64,000 bases of DNA from Scleromitrula shiraiana (lineage: Eukaryota > Ascomycota > Leotiomycetes > Helotiales > Sclerotiniaceae). The stretch lies in the NCBI GenBank assembly GCA_028455995.1, contig JABELC010000009.1, forward strand, positions 1,054,001 to 1,118,000, written 5' to 3'. Made by a program: the position numbers and the translations under genes. The notes under the pieces were generated by a model. That model was not told the DNA's origin, ran no database searches, and was given only the letters and a program-made list of their open reading frames with translations. Shown in pieces: positions 1 through 12,308 of this stretch. Each line of letters opens with the position of its first letter. Within the stretch, counting starts at the first letter, position 1.

Positions 1-83
1 ATATATCAAATCCAAGATCAAAATCTACAATTTCTACTTTATTTTGTAGATTTTACAGAACTTCACATTCAAATTACTACAAA

Positions 84-1847
84 ATGCCTTCCGGAAACCT
101 ATCAACTGCTGAGGCAAAGGCTCATGACTTTCTCGATTTCCTTAATGCTTCACCTGGTCGTAAGTACTAAGCTTTGGTATCTTTCTCCTTATCTCTACAA
201 TTGCCATTCTGACTTTCCTGATTTAGCCTACCATGCTGTACACTCCGCCATTCAACGACTTTCCAAAGCAGGATTCAAAGAGATTAAAGAACGAGATAGC
301 TGGTCCTCGACATTACAACCGGGTGGAAAATACTACTTGACCCGAAATGCTTCTTCAATCGTCGCATTCGCCATTGGTAAGAAATGGAAGGCAGGAAATC
401 CAATCGCTATGATTGGTGCTCATACCGATTCTCCTTGTCTTCGTGTTAAGCCAGTATCGAAGAAACAAAATTCCGGTTTCTTGCAAGTGGGCGTGGAAAC
501 TTATGGTGGTGGAATATGGACTTCTTGGTTTGATAGGGATTTGAGTCTTGCGGGGAGAGTGATGGTCAAGGATGGGGATGGAAATTTCATACAAAAATTG
601 GTTAAAATCGATCGTCCAATCCTACGCATACCTACATTGGCAATTCATCTCAATCGTGCTACGAACTTCGACCCAAATAAAGAGACGGAACTGTTCCCTA
701 TTGCCGGTCTGGTGGCTGCAGAGTTAAATCGGACGGGTGCAAGCAACAATGGACAGGTAGAGGAGAGCAAGGATTCGGAAGAATTCAAACCTTTACAAAC
801 TATGACTACTCGTCATCATCCATATATCGTTGAATTGATTGCAAAGAATGCAGGGGTTCAAATCGAAGACGTCATTGATTTCGAAATGATTCTTTATGAT
901 ACACAAAAGGCTACTCTAGGAGGTCTGAACAATGAACTCATCTACTCGGGCAGATTAGATAATTTGGGCATGACCTACTGCAGTGTCGAAGGACTCATCG
1001 AATCCTTAAGCTCCTCATCCGCTCTTGACGAAGAATCCGCAATCAGACTAGTAACCTGTTTCGACCACGAAGAAATCGGTAGTACCTCCGCCCACGGCGC
1101 AGCATCCAACCTTCTCCCCGCAGTCCTACGCCGCCTCTCCGTAATCCCCTCCTCCCCATCCCAACAAGCTCCCGGCTCCGCCGGCTCTTACGAAATGGTA
1201 TCCCGCGGCGAATCCGACACAGAAATCTCAACAGCCTACGAACAAACCCTCTCAACCTCCTTCCTCATCTCCGCCGATATGGCCCACTCCATCCATCCCA
1301 ACTACGCCCAAAAATACGAACCTGATCATCGCCCTGAAATGAATAAAGGTACCGTTATTAAGATCAACGCCAATCAACGCTATGCTACTAATTCTCCTGG
1401 CATCGTCTTACTACAAGAAGTGGCTAAGAGGGCTAAGCCGAGTCGAGATTCAAAGGGTCCTAATGGGGTTCCATTGCAGCTTTTTGTCGTGAGAAATGAC
1501 TCGAGTTGTGGAAGTACTATTGGGCCGATGTTGTCGGCTGCTTTGGGGACGAGGACGTTGGATTTGGGAAATCCTATGTTGAGTATGCATAGTATTAGAG
1601 AATGTGGAGGCGCTTATGAGTATGTTTTCTTTTTATATTTTCTTCTTCTTCCCCCCTTCTCTTCCTTCTCTCTTTTTTTTCTATCTTTCTCTTGTACCTC
1701 AATTCTTTCATACCCATCCTCAATACTCATAACCACAATAAAAACTAACCATATTTACCACAAAATAGCGTCGAACATGGAATCCGTCTCTTCGAATCCT
1801 TCTTTACCCATTTCTCGGATTTGGAAAAGAGAATCCTGATTGATTGA
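84..1847 (+). CDS. APE4: Aspartyl aminopeptidase, M18 family (cytosolic DNPEP/Ape4 type)
   Basis: Metallopeptidase that removes acidic residues from peptide N-termini. Exons 84-159, 227-1619 and 1769-1847 give 515 aa; all joins keep phase and introns begin GTAAGT and GTATGT. M18 signatures are visible in order: PGGKYYLTRN, GAHTDSPC (zinc-ligand His at about residue 91), a bridging Asp in RLDNLG, FDHEEIGS, SADMAHSIHPNY and a C-terminal SMHSIRE. The protein starts MPSGNLSTAEAKAHDFLDFL with no vacuolar propeptide, which favours the cytosolic Ape4/DNPEP type over vacuolar Ape1. A loop rich in Ser and Pro (about residues 339-375) looks longer than usual and sits in a C-rich stretch of exon 2. The last exon restores the end of the family core (YDVEHGIRLFESFF). 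A minisatellite begins about 45 nt after the stop. Confidence 0.93.
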
Positions 1848-1888
1848 TTAAATGCTTTGGGAGTTCATAATTTGAATGATGATGGTGG

Positions 1889-2140
1889 TGGTGATGATGA
1901 TGTTGATGATGTTGATGATGTTGATGATGTTGATGATGTTGATGATGTTGATGATGTTGATGATGTTGATGATGTTGATGATGTTGATGATGTTGATGAT
2001 GTTGATGATGTTGATGATGTTGATGATGTTGATGATGTTGATTTGATGATGTTGATGATGTTGATGATGTTGATGATGTTGATGATGTTGATGATGTTGA
2101 TGATGTTGATGATGTTGATGATGTTGATGATGTTGATGGT
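1889..2140 (+). repeat. 9-bp minisatellite, (GATGTTGAT)n
   Basis: About 27 nearly perfect copies of a 9-bp unit, broken once near 2040 by a shortened unit. It starts about 45 nt after the aminopeptidase stop, so it probably lies in that gene's 3' UTR. Long open frames on both strands here are repeat artefacts. Confidence 0.95.
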
Positions 2141-5100
2141 GATAATTGGAGGGATGATATGGATATGGATATAGATATGGGTGATGATGATGACGATAAC
2201 TCAACATAGCATTGATGTAAATTCCCGATTGCATAGCAAATACCTACCCGTCTGTAGTTTCTACTACGTCGGCACGACATATCGTTCGTTCGTTCGTTCG
2301 TTCCCTTATCTTGGGTTGAGGAAAATAGCAATAAAAAATATGGATTTTGCCTGCTTCTGACTATGTTTTGTTTTATTTGCTACTTTTTGATTTGATTGAG
2401 GTTTTGATTTTTGGGGTGGGGTGTTGGGATGTTGTTTGGATGTTTGTGTGTTGTGTTTTATTTGATAGATGTGTGAATGTTTGAATGTGTGAATGTGTGA
2501 ATGTTTGACTGTTTGAATGTTTGGTATGTCATGATATGGTGTATCTAGACTAGGTAAGTGGTTATTGATATGGTGGTATGAATGGAATCACAGATATAAA
2601 TGTCAATGATACGTAAGCGGCGGGTTCGTATATGCATATATGAATGGTTTATTTACTGTACTGGGAATGGGAGATAGTGGGTATTAAGTAAGTACAGTAG
2701 TAGGATAGGGAAGGGAAGGGAAGGGAAGGGAAGGGAAGGGAAGGGAAGGGAAGGGAAGGGAAGGGAAAGAGGGAGTAGAGAGAGCGGGGAGTTAGTAAAT
2801 AAGAGATAGGAGCCGCAATAGAAATAGGGAATAGGGAATAGGCAATAATGTGTATAGAATATGGAACATGAGAGGGTAAATACGAATGTGAGGGGGAGAT
2901 AGTGAGAATGTTGTTAGTATTGGCATTGGGGGTGAGAGAAGGACATGGTGAGTGATTATTGGTGAAGGAATGGGATGGTGTAAATTGCGTGGTTTGGTTG
3001 GTGGGTGGTACTATGTGTTTACATGGAGGAGGGGGGGAGGGGAAGGAACGGAGAGCAAGGAGGTTGCGTGATTGTTTTATGGTTGTATGGTTGGTGATTA
3101 CTAAGGAGGAAGAAAAGGAGAGGGATTACTAAGGATGGGTGGGGAGTTGAGGCGGAGAGGAGAGAAGGTAGATTTCCAGCTCATGGATAGTTATTAATGC
3201 ATTATGCTTTATAACCAACTAATCAAAAGGAGTAGATAAATTTAAAGGGGATACAGGAGATTGTGATTTATATTATATGGGGGAGAGAGAGATCTAAAAT
3301 ACATTTATACTGTAGAAAACTGAATGAGATGAGATGAGATTAGATAGGGCTTTCCCCTTGAAGTATAAAATTAATAATGAATATAAAGGTGAATATAGAT
3401 TCAGAAAATCATATCATCTTATATGTCATCACCCAAAACATTGTAAAAAGATGGTTATATCGATTGAAGAATTATGGTAGTAGTGTCGAGTTTTCTTTCT
3501 ACTGTTCGGTGAATACTGGATAAATGTATATATGTGGTAGGATTATGAAGAGAGAAGAGATGAGAATGCCCTTTCACTTCTAGCCGAGACCACAAGAAAA
3601 GTCATATGAGAGATCTGGGAGTTTTCTTTGGTATCAAAAGAAAATTATTCAAATATAGACTGAGTTAGGTTTTTAAATTCATCTTATCTAAATTGCCTGG
3701 CAGCTGGCTTTTTGGAAATCAAGAGAGAAAGGGGTAAGCAAGCGAGAATATGAGTAAGAGTGAGTGAGAATTCCATAAGAGATGGAGAGGAAGTCTGTAT
3801 TCTTATGGGGAAAGGAACTTAAAATAAATGGATAGACAACATGATGGAAATGAAAGGGAGGGGGGGGAATCTTCGAATTTTTGCTTGGTTGATGATATGA
3901 TCTTTTATAAGTATTGAGGGAGAATTTACATTCTCTTGCATATTATTTGAGGTTGTCAAGCAAAATGCAACCAACTAGCAATGGCCAATAGAAGATCTTA
4001 TGCATGTATTGGATTTGGGCAATGAAATAGGAATATTATATCCTTCTCCGAACAAATAGCCACCAAACACATTGAAAGGAAAAGACAATACCCACTTCAC
4101 GCTGACATCTGAGGACAGATTCTTCTAGATCGTCGTTCTGAAGTTGCTTCCTTCATTTATCCAAGAAAGAAAAGAAGAAAGAAGACAAGCCGATAATTTG
4201 GGCAGCTAAATTGAATATCAAAGATAAGATACAAATAGAAAGGTTTCATCCACATCGAAATCTAGTCAGGTTTTGTTGTCTCGCATGAAACCTACAACAA
4301 AAGTACTCGATACTTATTGGTGTGTGTTGATAACTATGCCAGCCAACCTAGCTTCATCTCACCACTATGAGAAAGAAGGTTACTTGCAGTTTGGATGAGA
4401 AAAAAAGACCTCTTCATACAAGATTTGAGAATTGAATGGATAAATGGGAGGAAAGAAGGGTTGAAGTTGTGATGTGGACATACAGTACATAGTGGAGACA
4501 TATCCAAGATGACATGGGGGATCCCCTCCGGTTCGACATATTGAACGAAATCTCCATATTTAAAAAGCATTGTTGATGCGATGGAGAAATTCCTCCAATT
4601 CCTGTTTTCTTTTCCTTTTTCTCATGTTGTAGTGGATACCTTTTGTTTTTGTAGTTTATTATTTGTACCATTCATGGGATATGATATGGAGTGTGGTGCG
4701 GTGAGGCCTTAAGTACTTCTGCAGTTGCATGACATTAGATTACAGTAGCATAACACCAAGCGTCTATGTTGTTGATTGCGCCACCTAGAATTAATAAATT
4801 GTCTCAGTTGGGGGAATGATAAGGATTGATAGGCGGCTTTTTTTTTCTTGATGAATGAGGGGTTTGACGGTTTGAATGCTGTGTTTTCTTGTGGTTTAAT
4901 TAATCATGTTGATATCGACAAATAATGATTATGGTACGAGTATATCAGAAGATTTTCTTCTATGAAGAGATACACCATTAACTTCGATTGTACAAACGCC
5001 ACTTTCGAAAAGATCGATGACTCGAAGTTGGATTGGATTCGAGGACCTGATTTCTAGAACTAACCATAATTGGAAGGTTCATGAAGATTTGATTGAAGTA

Positions 5101-6031
5101 TACTCGTAGAAGGGAGAAAGAAAGGGAGTAAGAAAGACGTGGCAGTTTGTAAGTCCAGAACCTCCAAATTCAAACACAAATGGTTTGGATTTGGATTGAT
5201 ATTGGGAAGAAATTGGGAAGAAATTGGGATGAAATTAGGATGATATCTTTTCTTTTCTTTTCCTTTCCTTTCTTATCTTTGACAAATGATATTTATTCTA
5301 TAATCTCATCTCATGTTCAGAATTTATGAAGTTTTTCTTAAGGGTTCATTTAGACTTTAAAGAGGCTCGAATGAAAATACTACCTAGTTAATTATTACTT
5401 ATATCTGCCCAAAGATGATCGTCTACTGCCATAGTAGGTATAATTTATTTATTATTTATATAGTATAATAATATAATAATATAAGTACATAATAGTTCTA
5501 GAAATATTGTAAAATATAAAAAAAAAACTATTTTTGGCGGCAACTTAATATTTTATTCTCTCTCATCCCTTCTTTAATGCTATCACTGCTATCACTCACC
5601 CATCCATCCACTCTAGGACCCCTTGTCAATTATTTATTTCATTTCCCCTCCCCCAACATTTAATTCGATTTTTATGGGCGAGCTATTCCCTACTCGAGTA
5701 TCCAGTATTTATTATTTATTTATTATTATTATTATTATTTAACCGACTTTTCGTCATAGAGCCTATGAGTACTTCCGTACATCAAGAAACTTTCCACACT
5801 TGCTTAATCTAGTACCGTCCTTCTATCATTTTCACACTAAAAGTCGAGAGCTTCCTCTTGATTTCGCAAATTTATTTTTTCTTTCTTTTTCTTTCTCTTT
5901 CTCTCTATCATTCCTAAGTTTTCAACTTGTTCCAGAAACTCGAAATACTTTTTTGTAGCTTTATTGCAAGGAGCTCAAGGATCAAACCCTCCCTCATATC
6001 TTATCGATACGATCCTATCCACTTTCGAACA
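2141..6031. other. Intergenic region, no supportable gene
   Basis: 3.9 kb of low-complexity DNA. It holds a CGTT tetranucleotide run (about 2283-2303), degenerate TGTTTGAA-like repeats (about 2450-2525), the GGGAA array at 2707-2767, purine-rich stretches and AT-rich patches near 5450-5750. The last 150 bp are pyrimidine-rich and probably form the glycogenin leader. Open frames at 4334-4671 are short, overlap one another on the same strand and match nothing I know. Confidence 0.7.
2707..2767 (+). repeat. (GGGAA)n pentanucleotide repeat
   Basis: About 12 uninterrupted copies of a 5-bp purine unit, in geneless DNA. Confidence 0.95.
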
Positions 6032-8430
6032 ATGGCTACTCCTGGGGAAGATGTTTATGCAACGGTAAGTAAATCTTCCTGAGCTGTGGAAACTTGGAGC
6101 TTTAGAACGAACTGACAGTTTCGGGGTAGCTTCTTTTAGAAGATTCATATCTTCCAGGTATGTTTTACAATCGTAGATTGCTTGGGATTCATCAACTAAA
6201 GCTTCAATTTAGGTGCATTGGTTTTGGCACACTCGTTGAAAGATGCTGGAACCACCAAGAAACTTGCGGTGCTTGTCACAACTGAGACTGTATCTGCGGA
6301 GAGTAGGAGAGAGCTTGAGGTAAGCTACTGAATCAATATCAAACCTAGAAATATATACTCATATAAAGTCTAGACAATCTTCGATTTCATCATACCGGTA
6401 GATCGAGTTGTCAACCAAACTCCAGCCAATCTTCACCTTATGGGTCGACCCGACCTTCACTCGACCTTTACAAAGATTACATTATGGCAACAAACACAAT
6501 TCAGAAGAATAGTTTACATGGATGCAGATATGGTTGCTCTTCGTGCACCGGACGAGTTATTCGACGTGCCCCACCCATTCTCAGCAGCTCCAGATATCGG
6601 ATGGCCAGACATTTTCAATACCGGTCTCTTGGTTCTGGATCCAAATATGGATGATTATTATGCTTTGCATGCAATGGCACAAAGAGGAATTTCATTTGAT
6701 GGAGCTGACCAAGGTCTACTAAACATGCATTTCAAGAATACCTTTAACCGTTTGAGTTTTACTTACAATGTTACCCCATCTGCTCATTACCAGTATCTAC
6801 CAGCTTTTCAACATTTCCAATCTAGTATTAGTGCCGCTCATTTTATCGGCCAAAATAAACCATGGAAGATCGGACGACAAGGCCAAGGATCGACCCCCTA
6901 CGATCAGTTAACAGCAAGATGGTGGGCAGTTTATGATAGACATTATAGGGAATCAGTAAGCAACAATCCCAAAAACAAAAGTAGCTCTGTTAATTTGTTT
7001 TTAGTCAAGCGATAGCACCGGACCATCACCATATGTTCAATACTGGGTAAAAGGAGAATACCAGCCAAATGGAAACCAGACCCTAGGAGACAGTGAGAAT
7101 TTTCAACCTACCATTACTATTGATTTTGAGGAATCTCCCCAGGAGGTGGGAGAGGTCTCACAATCTTTCCATGAGATTGAGGAGCCTCTCCATGAGACTA
7201 ATGAAATACCCAAGGAAACTGAAGAAGACTATGTTCCACTAGTGCTAACAGATTTGGATCAACAAGGACCCCCATACTCTCCCTGGGATGCTAGCAAGTT
7301 AGTTCCCCAATCACAGTTGTTTAGGTTCTCAGTGAAACTAACATAATACAGAGCACCACCACCACAAAATTCCGGGCCAGAAGCCTCGAATTTCCCTAAT
7401 ACCCACTACAACATGTCCAACGATACTACACAATTTAGAGCTCCAGGTCGCTACCCAGATCCTCCTCAAAACATGCATTACCAAGTTCCGTCGGCACCAA
7501 AATACCAAAGACCTGCACCAATCTTTCCTTGGGAGCATAACGCCCCTGAACCCACAAGAGTGTTTGCCGAAGACAACTATGACGATGTACCACAAACACC
7601 TACCACGGTCGCCACTGCCACCGAGAGTTTACCAGTTACACCCTCCACCCCAACAATCCATGTCTCTGGCGCTGATGCATGGCAGACATATACCAGAAAC
7701 AATGCCTGGGATGAGGTACCTGAAATTGAGAGATACATTGGGAACTTAACCAAAAACCGTAAAAGCAACATCCAAGCCCTACAAGGATCAGGTACAGCAA
7801 ACAGTCCAGGACAACGTCTTTTTAGGACCAGTATGAAGCTCACAGATTTCCCAACAGAGCTCGAAAGACCTAGTTTACCCGTAACTCCGGCACCTATTCA
7901 AAGACCTAATTTCTGGGGCGAAGAAAGAACTGGTGAGAATGGGCTGCCACAAGCGGAAGGAGTACCAGCACAACAAGATTGGGTAAGCCTTTTTGATGAT
8001 TACACAGTAACATTTGCTGCTTTAACAGGTCTTTTTGAGGATCCCAGGAGTCTGGCCCTTGGTCCCATTAGCTTGTATCACGATTTGGAAGGGTTGTTGT
8101 ACCACTTTCAAAAGTTGCTCAACGATCATGTTTCTTATTCACTGACTGCTCAAACAGGACCCAGCAGCCCAACTTGATATGCTTGCCAGGCGCCAATCAG
8201 ACGTGCTAGTCAATAAATTGGATATATCTCGCGAATTGCCTTCAAGATCTCTTCCATTTGGATCTGAAGATTCCCGTTCTCCGACATATGTTGCTCAAGG
8301 GCCAAAAATTGCGATGGAGGAACCTTCTTACCATGGACCTGGAGCGGCATGGGAAAAGAATGAGGATTATCCTACAAGAGAAACACCTCTACCACCAAGC
8401 GAAGAGGAGAAAGATGTATTGATGGCTTAA
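6032..8430 (+). CDS. Glycogenin (GT8 self-glucosylating glycogen primer)
   Basis: Primes glycogen synthesis by adding glucose from UDP-glucose to its own tyrosine. Seven exons: 6032-6064, 6130-6157, 6213-6319, 6374-6955, 7005-7297, 7352-7982, 8158-8430; 648 aa, every join in phase. Visible: GT8 N-terminus (LLLEDSYLPGALVLAHSL), the Mn-binding DxD as DAD (about residues 106-108), FNTGLLVLDPN, GADQGLLN and YQYLPAF, whose tyrosines (about 195 and 197) fall where animal glycogenin has its acceptor Tyr195. HFIGQNKPW closes the catalytic domain. The remaining roughly 400 residues are Pro/Thr-rich and acidic. The final intron rejoins a conserved-looking WDPAAQLDMLARRQS segment, possibly the part that contacts glycogen synthase (inference). 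Exon 2 is only 28 nt, which explains why no long frame covers the N-terminus. Confidence 0.93.
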
Positions 8431-11400
8431 TTATGGGTCTTCATTTAATTCGTTAAAAAAGAATCTGCACATACAATTATTCCAATATTTTTATACATGG
8501 ACATACATAGACGTCCTTACGTTTGTGCCTCATGTTACTTACTTCGCTTTTGTCTCTGCTTTTGAATTTGTTTGCACAATCTTGCCATCTCAGTGGTTGA
8601 ACTCTACTACTAGCTTTTTACATTCCAATTCTCGCATATTTGCTTTGCATTTAATTGTAAAATAGGAATCGCTACGTTTACTTCTAGGAGTTGTTTTTCA
8701 TGGTGGTCGGGGGATTTTATTGGGTTAGTGCGATAGTATTGGTCGGAATGAGATGGTTGGGGGAGGGATGAAAAGGATGAAATTAATAGTGTGTGGTGCC
8801 TAATGGACGACGAGCTTGTGATTCTAGTGGGTGGTGAATGCTGAGTGATTAATTTCGTGTGATGAATATCGGATCTGTGGATAATAGGTGAACTGCATGA
8901 AAATCTGGGGAGGAATGTAATTATTGATGGGGCGGAGAAAAGTTCTCTAGTCATTTCAGATACCCTTTTCTCTTTCTCTTCCAAGAAAGACTAGAATTTT
9001 GAGTCTAAATCTTATTCATTCATCGCCTTCTTCGGGCTTCGATTCTGGTTCTGTGTTCTATGCTGATTTTATGTTATATCTATACAATGTGAATGGTTAA
9101 ATGCATAGGTAACAGATGGGATATAATGGGATGGCTACTCGCATTCATGAATACCAGTATGAACTCTTCTCTATCCATTGACATGGGACCGGATTAAATG
9201 GAATGTCCAGATCCTATTATCTTCTCTTCCAACTTATTTTCTAGTCTTCTTCTCTGTCCATATTAGCAAATCATTCCATTATTCAAGATAATTACATAGA
9301 TAGTAGCTAGTGAGTTAGTTCCTCGATCTATATTAGTAAACTGGTTATTCGATCTATATGCTGTAAGATCTTACTTTAGTTTCTCAGTTCTATCATTCTA
9401 TCATTTGAGAGGTGTTTTCTCGTAAATCTTTCACTTTCAACTCGCCACCATTGAGTGAGTGGTTTGATCTCATTCTACTAGTAGTACTATTTTCTATTTT
9501 GCCCTATTCGGTTCTTGTCACACCAAAAGAAGCATAGTCAAGAACTGTTGATTGATCTCTTTTATAATGGAATATACTCTAGCTCTCTCTCAGACTATAT
9601 ATATCATAAAATTTTATTAATGATATGAAGTATTATTACTAGTGTTATTTAATTCAACTTGATTGTTTAAGAATAATTATTTAATAATAATTATATAGTA
9701 ATTACTAGTATCTTCAAGTTTTTTATATTATACTACTTATTATTTAATAAATAAAATTTAATAAATATTAAAAATTAAAGAAAAAAATAAAAATGAAGCA
9801 TTATTATAACTAAACTTCGATTTTTAAAAATTATCAAAATCACTTTAAGTTTTTATATATAATAATTTAAATTTTTATAATTACTATATTAGGATACTAT
9901 TATTTAATATAATTTTGATTTACTAGTAAATAAATTATTAAGATTTTTAAAGATTTTAAAGAGTTTAAACTTGATATCCTTTTAATTTCGATTTTCTAAT
10001 AATATTATATTAAAAGAATATTCCTTTTTATATATTCAACTTGAAATATATCTTTATTACTTTTTTAATATAATAATTTGTTTGATTTAAACTAAATTAA
10101 AATTAATATGATAATATTACTAGTACTACTAGTAGTATGATATGATATTAATATGATTTTCACTTTGTAGTATATAATTAGTAAATACTACTAGTAGTTA
10201 TAAATCTTAGTAAAATTATTATACTACTAGTAATACTACAAAGTCGAAGTCCTTTCACCGTGACAGAGATTAAGCGAAGTCTAACGATTATATATACTAT
10301 AATATCTCATTAATAGTATGAAGCATTATTAATACTATTTAGTTGATCACTTAAAGGTAATCACCCCTTTTATGACAGTTCTCTTTCCTCTACACTTCAG
10401 TAATATTGTGCAATCAATCTTATTTATATCGGCTTGTGGTCGTCTTGGTTAGTCTTTCTAAATGTCCAATATTTTGTTATATTGTGTTATATGTTAACGT
10501 GTTTCATTTTAAAATAATAGTAAGAGATATATGCTATGGGATGCAATGAAATGCGACATTGGTATGGGACTTCCGAAAGAGGACCATAAAGTGAGGAAAA
10601 CTCTTATTTGTAGATTTTCTGGGGAAATGAAAATGTCAAGTAGGAAAGTAATACAGCGAACTACTACGTAGATCCTTAGGAGATAGTCTTAGTCCTGAGT
10701 CTTCTAATCGAGGTCATTGCTACTCAGAAGGAAAGTATCATATACTAATGGAGGGATCTATCCATTCCACAAGTCACTCAGAATAAATTTGAGCTTATAC
10801 TGTCTCTCACCAAGTTTTAGAAGTTTGACTTTATGCGATGGAAAGTTTTGAAAAGATGTATATGTGTAGTATGTACCTTATAGGCCTTGGTCATCGCAGT
10901 CCCCTTCTACAAGAAGATGCCCATATGTCAACGAGATAAACCAAAATAGAAAGAAAGAGAGAAAGAAAGAAAATGCTCTTGAACTAAATTCTTCAGTTAA
11001 TTCCCGGTATATCTTTCTCTCTGTTGTAAGTATAAGAGAAGTTTAGAATCTTGATTCTGTTTAGATAGAACGACCAGAGTATTTGCGAATATGTGTTTGT
11101 GTGTTTTCGTGGAAGAGGAACACTGAAGTATTGGTAGTTATGAGGTGGATTCTTCTTAAAAAGGAAAATGAAGGGGTATCAACATATTTGTATCAGGTGG
11201 AGATTAGTATTATAATGTTGTGTTCTCAGTAAACGCAACATGATCATTTCTCGAGACCACGAAGATTCTCATTTTTGAATAGTTGGGAGAAAATTCTCGG
11301 CTTCTTCTTTCGAGCAGCCACTTCCTGTGGCAGATGTTTCATTCCCAGAATTTTCTTTTTGGGAGATTTGATGTACCTTTTGAGTCGTTCTGGGGATACA

Positions 11401-12308
11401 AAGATACAATTACTTAGGCATTTACATATCTAGGTAGAGTTCTATGGACTGATCTCGCCTTGGTGGGTGTGGGTAAGCTGATTGGTAAGACTACTTGCCG
11501 GCTATTACTAGTATTGTATGCAACATAAGCCAATTAACTCTGTTAGTTGGTAAGTAGTATCGATTTCGATACAATAAAACTTATTTTAGAAAAATATAAT
11601 AAATATACACATAAGTAAAAGATTTAGAAACCATGCTTTAAGAATATTTAGAAAACAATGTTTAGATCCAAAAATGCTTTGATATTATTATTTAATTATT
11701 CTATATATTGATATATAATTTGAACTTGAAATTACTATAAATACAGACCTACTATATAGGTACGGATAAAAAGTGATTCAAGCGATGGTGACCCAGGGAG
11801 TCTGGCTAGGCAAACCAGGTGTTTGTTATACAAGCACGGATTGTATTATAAAAATCCTTCGTTGATTCACTTCAAAATCGGCCAAATGGATATCTGTCGA
11901 TAAGGGGCGTATGTTTACCAGTTACCAATATATGCACGACTAGCAAACAAATCACATCACTTGAAAATACCTAGGTACAACCCCAGGAAATATACCAGTA
12001 ACGCAGAAGGCAACCAGTAGATTCACATATTGCGCATGTGCATGTAAGGCGCAGTTGTAAAGCTGAATATTCACCTACCTACAAGAACATCTACAGAATA
12101 TCGTCATGTATCAGCGTGGCACATGCAATCGGCGTGTGCCTCTCCCTGGGTAGGTAATCTCCGTAATAGAGATTGACCACATTCGCAGAGAGCATGTTGT
12201 CAAGTGTGTATAAAGTTAAGCATGACTCTTCTCAGATGATAGCCATCACTGCTCTGCATTTTTATTTTGTTTTAGGCACATCTTTTGACTGACAGAGTAT
12301 ACTTCAAA
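8431..12308. other. Intergenic region containing AT-rich island 1
   Basis: 3.9 kb with no gene model. 8431-9590 is ordinary intergenic DNA and the downstream flank of glycogenin. 9590-10360 is extremely AT-rich (see separate entry). 10360-12250 is mixed sequence with no conserved open frame. The last 60 bp lead into the MFS start. Confidence 0.65.
9590..10360. repeat. AT-rich island 1, probable decayed repeat
   Basis: Almost pure A/T with many ACTAGTAGTACTAGT-like palindromes and no coding frame. Near its right end (about 10241-10290) it carries the motif shared with island 2: an ACCGTGAC segment followed by TTAAGCGAAGTC. A related sequence of about 60 bp occurs in direct orientation at both borders (about 9596 and 10288), each containing ATGAAG(T/C)ATTATTA. 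This fits a transposable element relic degraded by RIP; the class cannot be named. Confidence 0.6.

Noticed and set aside
1804..2331. Long open frames on both strands (Ser/Thr, His, Asp or Asn/Ile runs)
   Set aside because: They are translations of the 9-bp minisatellite and have no non-repetitive protein sequence.
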